DNA of 32,587 bases from an uncultured Pseudomonadota bacterium (GTDB lineage Bacteria > Myxococcota_A > Bradymonadia > Bradymonadales > GCA-2716585), in the NCBI GenBank assembly GCA_937890335.1, contig CALBXO010000854.1:1-32587 (forward strand), in the 5' to 3' direction. Of the stretch, positions 8,364-17,008 are shown piece by piece. The first letter of the stretch is position 1. Each line of letters opens with the position of its first letter. Below the pieces are notes generated by a model. The model saw only the letters and a program-made list of their open reading frames with translations, was not told the origin of the DNA and did not search any database. The position numbers and the translations under genes were made by a program.

Positions 8364-9386
8364 ATGGCACGAGTCCAGAGCAAATACGGTATGAAACCCG
8401 AGCTCAGCGGCGCCCAGAAGGCGGCGCTCTTCCTCCTGTCTCTTCAGGAGAGCGACACGACGGAGATCTTCCGGCATCTGGAGCCGCAAGAGATCAAGCG
8501 GATCATGGACGCGATGAGCACGCTGACCAATGTGTCGGCCGAGGCTGTCGGCAAGGTCTTTGAGCGGTTCGCCGACTACGTGGAGAACGAGCCGATGATG
8601 CTCGAGGGCGGCGAGCACTACCTGCGCGGCGCACTCAACAGGGCGCTCGGGCCGCAGGAGGCGCGCCGTGTCCTCGGCGAGCTGGACGACCGACCGTCAC
8701 CGGCGGCGATGCAATTGTCCTCGGTGGACCCGCGGATGCTCAGCAACGTGCTGGAGGTGGAGCACCCGCAGACCATCGCGCTGCTGATGACGCGCATGGA
8801 GCCCAAGCAGGCCGCCAGCGTCCTGGCCCACCTGCCGGAGAACACGCAGGACGAGGTCATGCAGCGCGTGGCGCGGCTGGAGCGGGTCAGCCCGGAGGTC
8901 GTGAGGGAGATCGAGAACTCGATCATCGCGGAGCTGCAGGCACTCGGGACGCCGGAGCAGGAGGCGTTCCAGGGGCGCGAGCAGGCAGCTGCCCTCCTCA
9001 ACAGCATGGAGCGTGGAATCGGCGCCGAGATGCTCGCCCGCCTCGAGGACATGGACGAGGAGCTCGCGGAGGGCATTCGCGCCAAGATGTTCATGTTCGA
9101 GGACCTCATGGGCGTGGACGACCGCGGCATCCAGGCGATCCTCAAGGAGATCTCGAGCGACGTGCTCATCATCTCGCTCAAGACCGCCAGCGGCGACCTG
9201 CGCGACAAGTTCTTCCGCAACATGAGCTCCCGCGCTGCCGACATGATGAAGGACGACCTGGCGGCCATGGGCCCCGTGCGCGTCTCCGATGTGGAGGCCG
9301 CGCAGAAAGAGATCGCCCAGGTGGCGCTGCGCCTCCAGGAAGAGGGGACCATTGTGATCGCCGGTGCCGGCGAAGATGTGGTGTAG
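8364..9386 (+). CDS. fliG: flagellar rotor/switch protein FliG
   Basis: A 340-residue protein of the flagellar C-ring couples ion flow through the stator to rotation. The N-terminal domain (LSGAQKAALFLLSL) is the part that binds FliF. The middle domain carries the conserved EHPQT at 133-137, and the C-terminal torque domain reads FEDLMGVDDRGIQ and then GPVRVSD. By motif alignment with E. coli FliG, the five torque residues K264, R281, D288, D289 and R297 correspond here to K273, R290, D297, D298 and R306. All are conserved. An AGAGGA ribosome-binding site lies just before ATG 8364. fliH follows after 3 nt. Confidence 0.96.
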   Translation: MARVQSKYGMKPELSGAQKAALFLLSLQESDTTEIFRHLEPQEIKRIMDAMSTLTNVSAEAVGKVFERFADYVENEPMMLEGGEHYLRGALNRALGPQEARRVLGELDDRPSPAAMQLSSVDPRMLSNVLEVEHPQTIALLMTRMEPKQAASVLAHLPENTQDEVMQRVARLERVSPEVVREIENSIIAELQALGTPEQEAFQGREQAAALLNSMERGIGAEMLARLEDMDEELAEGIRAKMFMFEDLMGVDDRGIQAILKEISSDVLIISLKTASGDLRDKFFRNMSSRAADMMKDDLAAMGPVRVSDVEAAQKEIAQVALRLQEEGTIVIAGAGEDVV

Positions 9387-9389
9387 ACC

Positions 9390-10175
9390 ATGAGCGACCC
9401 GATCAAACGCGTACTGGCGGCATTTGGCGAAGGGCGAACCAACGCGGGTGTGCGCACGCCGGATTGGTTCCGCGATGTCAGCGGCGACGCGCGTCCCTGG
9501 ACTCCGGTGGAATCCAAGGCGGCGCAGCTCGAGGCCGAGGACGAAGACGAGTCACTCGACGAGGAGGACTCCGAGGACGCTGTCGCGGAGCTGGAGCTGG
9601 ACCAGGCGGCCTTGGCGGCCCTCTACGACGAGACGCGTGAGGCTGCGCAGGCCGAGGGCTACGAGGCGGGCTTCGAGGAAGGCCAGCGCGCCGGTGAGGA
9701 GATCGGGCGCGAGAATGTCGAGGAGGAGCTCGCCGCCCTGCAGGACGCGCGGCTGCGCCTGGAGGCGGAATTGCACTCCCTGGCGTTGACCCGCAGGCAG
9801 ATGTTGGCCGACGCCGAAAACCAGGCGATCGAGCTGGCGTTCAAGATCGGAAAACGCATGGCCGCGGAAGCCCAGCTGACCAGTACGGAGTGGGTCGAGC
9901 CGTTGGTGCGCGAGGCGTGTCGCGCCCTGACCAGCGAGGACCGAGCGGTCTGCAAGGTCTCGCCGGAGCTCGCCGCCCGCATGGAAGAGGCCGGCGGGAT
10001 GCCGACGTTGGACGGCACCGTGTTTGAGCAGAGCCGCGAGCTTGAGCCCCTCGAGATTCTCGTGGAGACCCAATTCGGCCGGATTGACGCCGGCTTCGAG
10101 GCGCGCTTCAACCAGCTTCGGAAATCGATCATCGAGCGGGTTGCCGCGGTAGACGGTGCCGAAGAGGTCGCATGA
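9390..10175 (+). CDS. fliH: flagellar export apparatus stalk protein FliH
   Basis: A 261-residue cytoplasmic protein is expected to bind the export ATPase FliI and tether it to the export gate and C-ring. The hallmark is a run of glycines at residues 90, 94, 98, 102 and 106 (GxxxG repeats), characteristic of FliH. It is preceded by a very acidic stretch (about 45-70) and followed by a long helix with Glu/Leu/Arg heptad character. The C-terminal half (about 130-255) matches the FliH/V-ATPase-E-like domain pattern. Its stop overlaps the fliI start by 4 nt (ATGA), supporting coupled synthesis of the two partners. Sequence divergence is high in this family, but position and motif together make the call secure. 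Confidence 0.9.
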   Translation: MSDPIKRVLAAFGEGRTNAGVRTPDWFRDVSGDARPWTPVESKAAQLEAEDEDESLDEEDSEDAVAELELDQAALAALYDETREAAQAEGYEAGFEEGQRAGEEIGRENVEEELAALQDARLRLEAELHSLALTRRQMLADAENQAIELAFKIGKRMAAEAQLTSTEWVEPLVREACRALTSEDRAVCKVSPELAARMEEAGGMPTLDGTVFEQSRELEPLEILVETQFGRIDAGFEARFNQLRKSIIERVAAVDGAEEVA

Positions 10176-11536
10176 CCCAGATCACCGGGCTGTTTCGCCG
10201 ACCACCCCGCAAGGAATCCAGCGAGTTTCATCGCCTCAAGGCCGCTCTGGATGAGGTCGACCAGGCCCACCTGCTGCGCGAGGAGGGCAAGGTCACCCGT
10301 GTCATTGGCCTCGTTGTGGAGGGCGTGGGACGGGGTTGCTTCGTCGGTGAGCTGTGCCACATCGAGTCCGTCGCGGGTGGCGAATGGATCCCCGCGGAGG
10401 TGGTGGGTTTCCGCGACGACCGCATCTTGCTGATGCCGCTCGGCACCCCCGAGGGCATTGGCATGGGGTGCCGCATTCAGCCCACGGGCAAGGGCGCGCG
10501 CGTGCCTGTCGGTCCGGACCTCCTCGGGCGGGTCCTCGACGGGCTGGGACGGCCCATCGACGGAGGCCCCGTGCCCTCGCAGGAGAGCCTGCGATCGCTC
10601 TACGCCGAGCCGCTCAACCCCATGGAACGCCGTCCGATCAGCGAGCCCTTGGATCTCGGCGTATCCGTGCTCAACGGAATGCTGACCGTCGGCAAGGGGC
10701 AGCGCGTGGGCATCATGGCCGGCAGCGGCGTGGGCAAGTCCGTGCTGCTGGGCATGCTCGCACGCAGCGTGAACGCCGACGTGAGTGTCATCGCGCTGAT
10801 CGGAGAGCGCGGGCGCGAGGTGCGGGAGTTCGTAGAGCAGATTCTCGGACCTGAGGGACTGCTGCGCAGCGTGGTCGTCTGCGCTACGAGCGACCAGGCG
10901 CCGCTGGTCCGCATGCGTGGCGCGTGGCTGGCCACGACGATCGCGGAGTACTTCCGCGAACAGGGCAAAGACGTGCTCCTGGTGATGGACTCGGTGACCC
11001 GCTTTGCCATGGCGCAGCGGGAGATCGGTCTTGCAGTGGGTGAGCCGCCGGCCACAAAGGGCTATACGCCGAGCGTCTTCGCGACACTGCCCCGCTTGCT
11101 GGAACGAGCAGGCAACGACTCGGGCGAGGGGAGCCTGACCGCGCTCTACACCGTGCTGGTAGAGGGCGACGACATGCAGGACCCCATCGGTGACGCCGTC
11201 CGCGGAATTCTCGATGGACACATCGTGCTCTCGCGCGATCTGGCGGCCGCAGGCCACTACCCGGCGGTCGACGTGCTGGCGAGCGCCTCGCGCGTGATGA
11301 ACGCTGTTACCAGCGAGAAACACCAGCAGCTCGCGTCCAAGATCCGTGGTTTGCTCGCGGCCTACCGCGAGGCCGAGGACCTGATCAACATCGGTGCCTA
11401 TCAACCGGGATCGAACCCCCGCATCGATGAAGCCGTCAAACGCCGCGACGCGATCAACGCCGTCCTGTGCCAGCATATGAACCGCAAGGTCACGCTGGAG
11501 GAGACCGTGGCCGCACTGGACGCGGCCCTCCGGTAG
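10172..11536 (+). CDS. fliI: flagellum-specific export ATPase FliI
   Basis: A 454-residue ATPase of the F1-beta-like type energises or primes type III export of flagellar subunits. The Walker A motif AGSGVGKS lies at 183-190. The catalytic Glu is in GERGRE at about 212, Walker B (LLVMDSVTRFA) has D273, and the family signature PPATKGYTPSVFATLPRLLERAG follows. The N-terminal beta-barrel and C-terminal helical domain are complete. FliJ, the chaperone-like partner that often follows FliI, is not encoded downstream; instead there is an 86-bp gap and then a protein kinase gene. The nearly identical SctN injectisome ATPases cannot be excluded on FliI alone, but the adjacent FliF, FliG and FliH settle the flagellar assignment. 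Confidence 0.95.
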   Translation: MTQITGLFRRPPRKESSEFHRLKAALDEVDQAHLLREEGKVTRVIGLVVEGVGRGCFVGELCHIESVAGGEWIPAEVVGFRDDRILLMPLGTPEGIGMGCRIQPTGKGARVPVGPDLLGRVLDGLGRPIDGGPVPSQESLRSLYAEPLNPMERRPISEPLDLGVSVLNGMLTVGKGQRVGIMAGSGVGKSVLLGMLARSVNADVSVIALIGERGREVREFVEQILGPEGLLRSVVVCATSDQAPLVRMRGAWLATTIAEYFREQGKDVLLVMDSVTRFAMAQREIGLAVGEPPATKGYTPSVFATLPRLLERAGNDSGEGSLTALYTVLVEGDDMQDPIGDAVRGILDGHIVLSRDLAAAGHYPAVDVLASASRVMNAVTSEKHQQLASKIRGLLAAYREAEDLINIGAYQPGSNPRIDEAVKRRDAINAVLCQHMNRKVTLEETVAALDAALR

Positions 11537-11564
11537 TCGATCCCACCGTGCCCCAATTGCTGCG

Positions 11565-11586
11565 ACCCTGAAAAAAGGCTCAGGGT
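11565..11586 (+). terminator. stem-loop after fliI, possible terminator
   Basis: ACCCTGA (11565-11571) pairs perfectly with TCAGGGT (11580-11586) around an A-rich loop, 29 nt after the fliI stop codon. No U-tract follows, so any terminator activity would be atypical. The position suggests an end point for the flagellar transcript, but this is only a structural guess. Confidence 0.35.
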
Positions 11587-11615
11587 GGTGCAAATTTGAA
11601 CCGACAGACATAATG

Positions 11616-11622
11616 AAGGAGG
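11616..11622 (+). promoter_or_regulatory. ribosome-binding site that decides the kinase start
   Basis: AAGGAGG directly abuts a possible GTG start at 11623, leaving no spacer, but sits 12 nt ahead of ATG 11635. The spacing favours the ATG. Confidence 0.55.
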
Positions 11623-11634
11623 GTGACCGCGACG

Positions 11635-14600
11635 ATGACGCACGACACCGCCAGCCCAGCCCGTTTGCGCCCGGACCGATTCCGCGTTCTGCGGCCCATC
11701 GGCTCCGGTGGGATGGGAGTTGTGTACGAGGCGTTGGACCGGCGCACGAACCGCCCGCTGGCGATCAAGGAGCTGCCTTCCCTGGATGCCGATCGCCTCT
11801 ATCGGTTCAAGCAGGAGTTCCGCACACTCAAGGACGTTCACCACCCCAACCTGGTGTCGCTCTACGAGCTCTACGAGCACGACGGGCGCTGGTTCTTCAC
11901 GATGGAGCTCGTCGCCGGCGCTGACTTTGTCAGCGCGGTCCGAGGCGCGGAGGGGTCCACCGTGGGCGCGGCGACCTTTGTCGGCGCGCCGCCGGCGATC
12001 ACCCGCGCGCAATCGGGGAATGGCGCGTCGCCCCCAGTGCCCATCGCGCCGCTGACGCCCCGTTCGCACCAGCTGCTGCGCGCGTCGATCCTGCAGCTGG
12101 CCGACGGATTGGAGGCGATCCACAACGCCGGCAAACTCCACCGCGACATCAAGCCGTCGAACGTTCTCATCGACGCCAACGGCCGCGTCGTGATTCTGGA
12201 CTTCGGGCTTACCACCGAGCTGAGCGGCCCACAGAGCGCCTCGTTTGTCGGGACGCCGTCCTACATCGCACCGGAAGTGATCGATGGGGTCCGCGTGGCC
12301 GCCAACGACTGGTACTCCGTCGGGGTCATGCTGTTTGTCGTCGCGACCGGGCGCACGCCGTTCCACGACGACACGAGTTGGGTCAGGTCCCTGATGGCAC
12401 GGCTGGCTCGTCCGGCTCCGTCTCCGAGCGAGTATGTACCCGGCACGCCGCGTTGGCTGGACAAGATGTGCGCGGGCCTGCTCGACGCCAACCCGGACAC
12501 CCGCTGGGGCGCCCGAGAGCTGCGTCAGGTTCTGAGGGCCGCGACCAGCGCTGAGATGGTCCTGGCCCCGTCCACGGGCGCCCATTCGCCGGTGACAACC
12601 CCGGACACGGGACCGCTCAGGGTTCGGTCCGGGGGCCACCGCACAAAGTTCGTGGGGCGGGCCGCAGAGCTGCGGCGTCTGGGGTCGCTCCTCAAGTCGC
12701 AGGGCGCCCGAGTCGCCTGGCTGCACGGAGCCGACGGCCTCGGCAAGAGCCGACTGATCGAGCAGATGGCGCAGGCGCACGAAGCGGAACCAATCACCGT
12801 GCTCGCGACCCGGGTCAACCCGGAGGAGCACGTCCCGTTTCGCGCGCTGGACGGGATCGTCGACGCGATGTCGCGTTTGCTCGATGAACAGTTTCGGTTT
12901 GACTCCACCGTCTTCGAGGAGCGACTCGCCGCGAGCCGTCTGTTCCCTGTCCTCAACCCGGAGTCCACGGCGCCGCGATGGGTCAGCGTGGAGGGTGATG
13001 CCGGCGAGGCCCGGCGAGCGGGGTTTGTGGCGGTTCGATCGCTGATCGCGCGATTGTGCGAGCGACAGCCGCTGGCGTTTGTGATCGATGATTGGCACCT
13101 GGCGGACCGCGACAGCCGAGACCTGCTCACGTACGTGCTCACAGCCGACGGCGCGCCGCCGATCTGTCTGGTGCTCGCGTCCACAGGGCCGCCGGCGGCG
13201 GGTACCTTTGGCCGACGGCTGCAGGGCGAGCCGAGCGTCGCGTTGCTGGAGGTTGCGCTGGGTCCACTCGACGCCGACGAAGCAGGCGAACTTGCGACGC
13301 TGCTCGGCGGGGGGACGCACACGCCCGACTCGCTGACAGCGTACATCGTGTCGGAGTCCGGGGGTGTGCCATGGGTCATCGAGGAGCTGGCCGTCGGTTT
13401 CCACTCCTCGGACGACGCGACGCCGGATCCATCCCTCGACGACGTCATGGGGCGGAAGATTGCGCGCCTGCCGGTGTCGGTCCGGAGGTTGTTGGAGACG
13501 GTGGCCGTGGCCCAGCCGCTGTCCTGCGGCATGGCCTTGGCGCTCTCCGGGGCGAGGCGAGCGGAGGTCCGTGCCCTGTGTGGTGAGCTGCTGTTGCGGA
13601 TGGACCGCGACGGCGAGATGGTCGAGACCTACCACCCGAAGATCCGTGAAATTTGCCTCGGGCGGGTGTCGCCGGAGAACGCAGCGGAGATTCATCTGGC
13701 GACGGCTGAGCTTCTGCTTGAGGAGCCCTCGTCTGCCCCGGACCAGATCGCGCGACATCTGGAGGCCGCCGGCGACGTTGCGCGCGCCGCGCAGTTTCTC
13801 CTCGCCGCCGCGGAACAAGCGGACAAGCAGCTGGCGTTCGACCTGGCTGCGACGCTGTACGAGCGCGCCGTGGCGCGGACCCCGGACACCGACCGCCGCA
13901 GGCCAGGTCGCATGCGCCTGTGGGCCATGGCGCTTGTGAACACCGGGGCCGCTCTACGGGGCGCGCGCGTGTTGCTGGCAGCGTCGGAGAACTTGCCCGA
14001 GGCGGACCGACACGAAGTCCTGGTGGAGGCCGCCGTACAATTGATCGCCGGCGGCGCCGCGCAGGAAGGGTTGGAGGTCGCACGCAGAGCGCTGGCGCAG
14101 ATCTCTTACAAGATCCCGTCCAGGGCGTCGGCGCTGGCTCATTTGGGGTGGGGCCGCGCCCGAATGAGGTTGCTGGGAATTCCGGAAGCGCCGTCGCAGC
14201 CGGCGGCCGATGTGGAGACGAGGGCCCGGTTGGGCGCCCTGTGGCGCGTGGGTTCGGCGCTGTCGGTGCTGGACGTGCCCACGGGCGCGGCGTTGGTGAC
14301 CGCGCACAATGAGGCCGCCCTGCGGGTTGGAGGGCAGCTGGAGGTCTCGCGGGCGTTGTCCATGGAGGGAATTCTCACCGGGACCTTGGAGCCCGTGCGT
14401 GGCGCGGAGCTTTTGCGGCGGGCGCTCGAGGGAGCGCGCGGGCTACGGGATGGGTACGCGGAGGCGCTGGCAGAGTTTGGTCTGGCCGTGCTCAGTTTCA
14501 ACGCCGGCGACCTTCAGAGCGCTCTCCAGGCGGCGATCGCGTCGGAGCGGAGGTTGCGCCGTCACGCCCCGGCGAGCATCTGGGAGATTCACAACGCCCA

Positions 14601-15345
14601 GGCCTTGCAGTTGCAGCTGTTGTACTACCTGGGCCGGGTGTCGCGTCTGGCGGAGGAGGCAGAGGAGCTCCGGCACGGCGCCGATTACCACCAGAACCTG
14701 TACTGCCAGGCGTGTTTTCAATCAGGTTGGGCCATTCAGCCCGTTCTGGCGGCGGACCAGCCACGCAGGGCGCGGGAGATGCTGGACAGCGCCGACGCCA
14801 TGGTATCCGGCGCAGACTATGTCTTTCAGCGGTTGTTCAAGGTCATTGGTCGCACCAGCCTGGCCATCTATGAGGACGACGGCGTGCGCGCCTTCGCCCT
14901 TATCACCGAGGCGTGGAAGACGCTGGAGCGAACCCACGTCATCGCCTGGCCATTTCTGCGCGATTCGGCGTTGGAGCTGCGCGGTCGCGCGGCGCTGAGC
15001 GCGGGCCTGGCGTCGCGCGACCCGCGTCTCATCGGTCAGGCGCGGGGTGAGGCCAGTCGGCTGTTGGCCCACGGTCATGATCCCTGGCGCAGGACCTTGG
15101 CTGGCTTTCTGTGCTCGGGGGCGCTCCTGGCCGAGGGAAAGGATTCCGAGGCGCTCGAACGGTTGCTCGACGCGGAGAAGACCGCGGACGACGCCCACAT
15201 GAAGTCGCATGTGTTTGTGGCACGGTGGGTGCGCGGCAAGATGAGCGGCGACGCCGCGCTCCAGGCGCAGGCGTCCCACGCGCTGGTCACCATGGGCGTG
15301 GCGCAGCCGGCGCGCTATGCTCGGTTGCTGCTGCCCTGGGGCTGA
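11635..15345 (+). CDS. Ser/Thr protein kinase fused to an AAA-type ATPase and helical repeats (PknK-like)
   Basis: A 1236-residue cytoplasmic signalling protein. An N-terminal eukaryotic-type kinase domain (about 12-300) has the glycine loop GSGGMG (23-28), lysine K45, the catalytic loop HRDIKPSN from 169, DFG at 189-191 and APE at 212-214. All key residues are present, so it should be active. A low-complexity insert (about 105-140) lies between the N and C lobes. A second domain begins at KFVGRAAEL and has Walker A GADGLGKS (365-372), followed by LAFVIDDWHLADRDSRDLL, which looks like a Walker B region. The C-terminal half (about 680-1236) is Ala/Leu/Glu-rich, resembling TPR-type helical repeats. 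This order is that of PknK/MalT-like signalling ATPases. No transmembrane segment or DNA-binding domain is evident. It follows fliI by about 100 bp, so regulation of motility is possible but not shown. Confidence 0.85.
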   Translation: MTHDTASPARLRPDRFRVLRPIGSGGMGVVYEALDRRTNRPLAIKELPSLDADRLYRFKQEFRTLKDVHHPNLVSLYELYEHDGRWFFTMELVAGADFVSAVRGAEGSTVGAATFVGAPPAITRAQSGNGASPPVPIAPLTPRSHQLLRASILQLADGLEAIHNAGKLHRDIKPSNVLIDANGRVVILDFGLTTELSGPQSASFVGTPSYIAPEVIDGVRVAANDWYSVGVMLFVVATGRTPFHDDTSWVRSLMARLARPAPSPSEYVPGTPRWLDKMCAGLLDANPDTRWGARELRQVLRAATSAEMVLAPSTGAHSPVTTPDTGPLRVRSGGHRTKFVGRAAELRRLGSLLKSQGARVAWLHGADGLGKSRLIEQMAQAHEAEPITVLATRVNPEEHVPFRALDGIVDAMSRLLDEQFRFDSTVFEERLAASRLFPVLNPESTAPRWVSVEGDAGEARRAGFVAVRSLIARLCERQPLAFVIDDWHLADRDSRDLLTYVLTADGAPPICLVLASTGPPAAGTFGRRLQGEPSVALLEVALGPLDADEAGELATLLGGGTHTPDSLTAYIVSESGGVPWVIEELAVGFHSSDDATPDPSLDDVMGRKIARLPVSVRRLLETVAVAQPLSCGMALALSGARRAEVRALCGELLLRMDRDGEMVETYHPKIREICLGRVSPENAAEIHLATAELLLEEPSSAPDQIARHLEAAGDVARAAQFLLAAAEQADKQLAFDLAATLYERAVARTPDTDRRRPGRMRLWAMALVNTGAALRGARVLLAASENLPEADRHEVLVEAAVQLIAGGAAQEGLEVARRALAQISYKIPSRASALAHLGWGRARMRLLGIPEAPSQPAADVETRARLGALWRVGSALSVLDVPTGAALVTAHNEAALRVGGQLEVSRALSMEGILTGTLEPVRGAELLRRALEGARGLRDGYAEALAEFGLAVLSFNAGDLQSALQAAIASERRLRRHAPASIWEIHNAQALQLQLLYYLGRVSRLAEEAEELRHGADYHQNLYCQACFQSGWAIQPVLAADQPRRAREMLDSADAMVSGADYVFQRLFKVIGRTSLAIYEDDGVRAFALITEAWKTLERTHVIAWPFLRDSALELRGRAALSAGLASRDPRLIGQARGEASRLLAHGHDPWRRTLAGFLCSGALLAEGKDSEALERLLDAEKTADDAHMKSHVFVARWVRGKMSGDAALQAQASHALVTMGVAQPARYARLLLPWG

Positions 15346-15373
15346 CCGCGGGGCCTTCAACCGGAGAGTCGAC

Positions 15374-15658
15374 ATGGCCACAGCGACGTGGAACGGGGTG
15401 GTGCTCGCCCGCAGCGACGACTGCGAGGTCGTCGAGGGGAATCTGTACTTCCCTCCCGACACCATCGATGCGCGCTACTTCGAGAACAGTGACAAACACA
15501 CCACCTGTGGGTGGAAGGGCGTGGCGAGCTACTACGACGTGGTCGTGGACGGCCAACGCAACAAGGACGCTGCCTGGTACTACCCGACGACCAAGGACGC
15601 CGCGGCGAACATCGCCGGGTACGTAGCATTCTGGCGCGGGGTTCAGGTGGACCGTTGA
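15374..15658 (+). CDS. DUF427 domain protein
   Basis: A 94-residue protein nearly identical in pattern to DUF427 proteins: TWNGVVLARSDD, EGNLYFPPD, HTTCGWKGVASYYDVVVDG, DAAWYYP and VAFWRGVQV. The fold is a small beta-rich domain, and the molecular function of the family is unestablished. ATG 15374 is preferred to an earlier in-frame start because GGAGAG lies 5-6 nt before it and the family begins close to this residue. The gene starts 28 nt after the kinase gene and could share its transcript. Confidence 0.9.
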   Translation: MATATWNGVVLARSDDCEVVEGNLYFPPDTIDARYFENSDKHTTCGWKGVASYYDVVVDGQRNKDAAWYYPTTKDAAANIAGYVAFWRGVQVDR

Positions 15659-15660
15659 GG

Positions 15661-15696
15661 GGCCGTCCCTTCGGCCGCCCGGGTCGCGGACGGGCC
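15661..15696. terminator. candidate bidirectional terminator between convergent genes
   Basis: The 40-bp gap between convergent genes is GC-rich and can fold as GGCCG-TCCCTT-CGGCC (15661-15676). A longer alternative pairs GGCCGTCC with GGACGGGCC (15688-15696), with one bulge. No T-tract is present. The position is what suggests termination. Confidence 0.3.
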
Positions 15697-15698
15697 GG

Positions 15699-16955
15699 CT
15701 ACCGCAGGCGTAGGCGGTGCGGTCCCGCGCGCAGAATCTGGCAATCATCCATGGGTATCTTGTCGTGGACGGAGCGCACGCCGATCTCCATGGTTGCGCC
15801 GGGCGCAAGCTCGAACGTCGGATCCGGGGCATCGGGTTTGGGGCGGTAGACGCTGACACGGCGCTTGTCGGGCAACACGGCGTAGAACTCCTGGAGCGAC
15901 CTCACTCTGCCGGAGGGGAGGACCACGAAGATGCCATCGAGCCGTTTGGTGTCACCGAGGGTGCCAGCGAAGGTCTCGCTGCCCGTGTTGCGGACGTGAA
16001 GCCGCGCGAAGCACGGTTTGTCTCGCACGTCATATCCGGCCAGCTTGTTGGCCAGTGCGGGGTCGCAGACTGCCGCGACGACGCTCACGCTCAGGCCCTC
16101 GTCGAGCGCGACGAAGCTTCCCGGCTTTGGAAGGGTCGCGACGTCTTTTCGGATCGATGTCTCCACGACCTGCTCCCACTTGGATTCGAGTCCGTCGTAG
16201 CGAGCGGCCAACATCTTCACTTCCGACTGTCGCCAGCCGCTGAGGGCTGCGGCGCCGGAGACGGCGCGTCTGGCTGCGGTGGTCGCTTTGGCCGGATAGC
16301 CCCAGGCGAGATCCTCCGGGTCCGGGACGAGGGCCGCCTCCATTTCGTCGAGGCGCGCTTCGGCGTCGGCGATTTCGAGGGCGAAGGAGGCTTTGACTTC
16401 GTCGTCAGCGATGAAGCGACAATCTGCGCTGAAGTTCTTGTGCCTGAACTGGATCGGCGACCGCCCGTCCCAGACCAGTTCGCGTGTGCCGATGTGGTCG
16501 TGACGGGCGACGTCCATGTCCGTGGCGGTCAACCGCACGGTCGCCCCCTTCGTCAGCGAGAGGCCTGTCCAGCCCAGGTAGACATCGTTGTCGTCGAGCC
16601 CGCTGGCTGCAAAGCGCGCAAAGGGCTGGCCGTCCACTTCGAGGCGCGCCGCGGGGTCCGGATCGCCGAATGTGTCCCAGTTTTTTCCGGGCACCACCGA
16701 GACGTGGCAGACCAACAACCGGTCCACCGCGTCGCCGAGGTCTTCGGGCTGCGCGGCGTCGTGCAGGGGCTGGTGTTGCGGGCTGCGGGGCTCGCTGGCC
16801 GTCCCCTCGATCATGGCCCAGTCGGGGTACGCCGCGTACCAATCCCGGCGCGCCTGCTCCTCGGGCGAGTAGTCCGCGACCTCCTTGGGCTCGTCCTGGC
16901 AAGGGCAGCAGGCGGTGGCGGTCAGCAAGAGGGCAAAGGGAAGAATCCAGCGCAT
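15699..16955 (-). CDS. lipoprotein with a C2-like domain
   Basis: A 418-residue protein begins MRWILPFALLLTATACC. TATAC is a weak lipobox, with the lipid-bearing Cys near residue 16, so a membrane-anchored periplasmic or surface location is likely. Residues about 80-160 read VCHVSVVPGKNWDTFGDPDP, then DGQPFARF, LGWTGLSLTKGATVRL and DMDVARHDHIG. This resembles a C2 domain, with an Asp-rich loop after the first strands and the D-x-D...HDxIG region near its end. C2 domains often bind calcium or lipids, but binding here is only inferred. The rest includes a helical region (about 190-270) and a C-terminal beta-rich region with ELAPGATMEIGVRSV. ATG 16955 is chosen over an earlier start because it places the signal peptide first. 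It follows the two-haem lipoprotein gene by 53 bp. Confidence 0.6.
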   Translation of the reverse strand: MRWILPFALLLTATACCPCQDEPKEVADYSPEEQARRDWYAAYPDWAMIEGTASEPRSPQHQPLHDAAQPEDLGDAVDRLLVCHVSVVPGKNWDTFGDPDPAARLEVDGQPFARFAASGLDDNDVYLGWTGLSLTKGATVRLTATDMDVARHDHIGTRELVWDGRSPIQFRHKNFSADCRFIADDEVKASFALEIADAEARLDEMEAALVPDPEDLAWGYPAKATTAARRAVSGAAALSGWRQSEVKMLAARYDGLESKWEQVVETSIRKDVATLPKPGSFVALDEGLSVSVVAAVCDPALANKLAGYDVRDKPCFARLHVRNTGSETFAGTLGDTKRLDGIFVVLPSGRVRSLQEFYAVLPDKRRVSVYRPKPDAPDPTFELAPGATMEIGVRSVHDKIPMDDCQILRAGPHRLRLR

Positions 16956-17008
16956 GGCGTCATGGTAGCTCGGACCGCCGCGGTGGACCAGCGACGCGAC
17001 GCGCACGC

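Noticed and set aside
6318..8618. Long open frame antisense to fliF
   Set aside because: fliF on the plus strand is unmistakable; the antisense translation shows no domain.
6705..11536. Non-flagellar type III secretion system (injectisome)
   Set aside because: No secretin, needle or translocon gene is present. FliG with all torque residues and the long FliG-binding tail of FliF mark a flagellar rotor.
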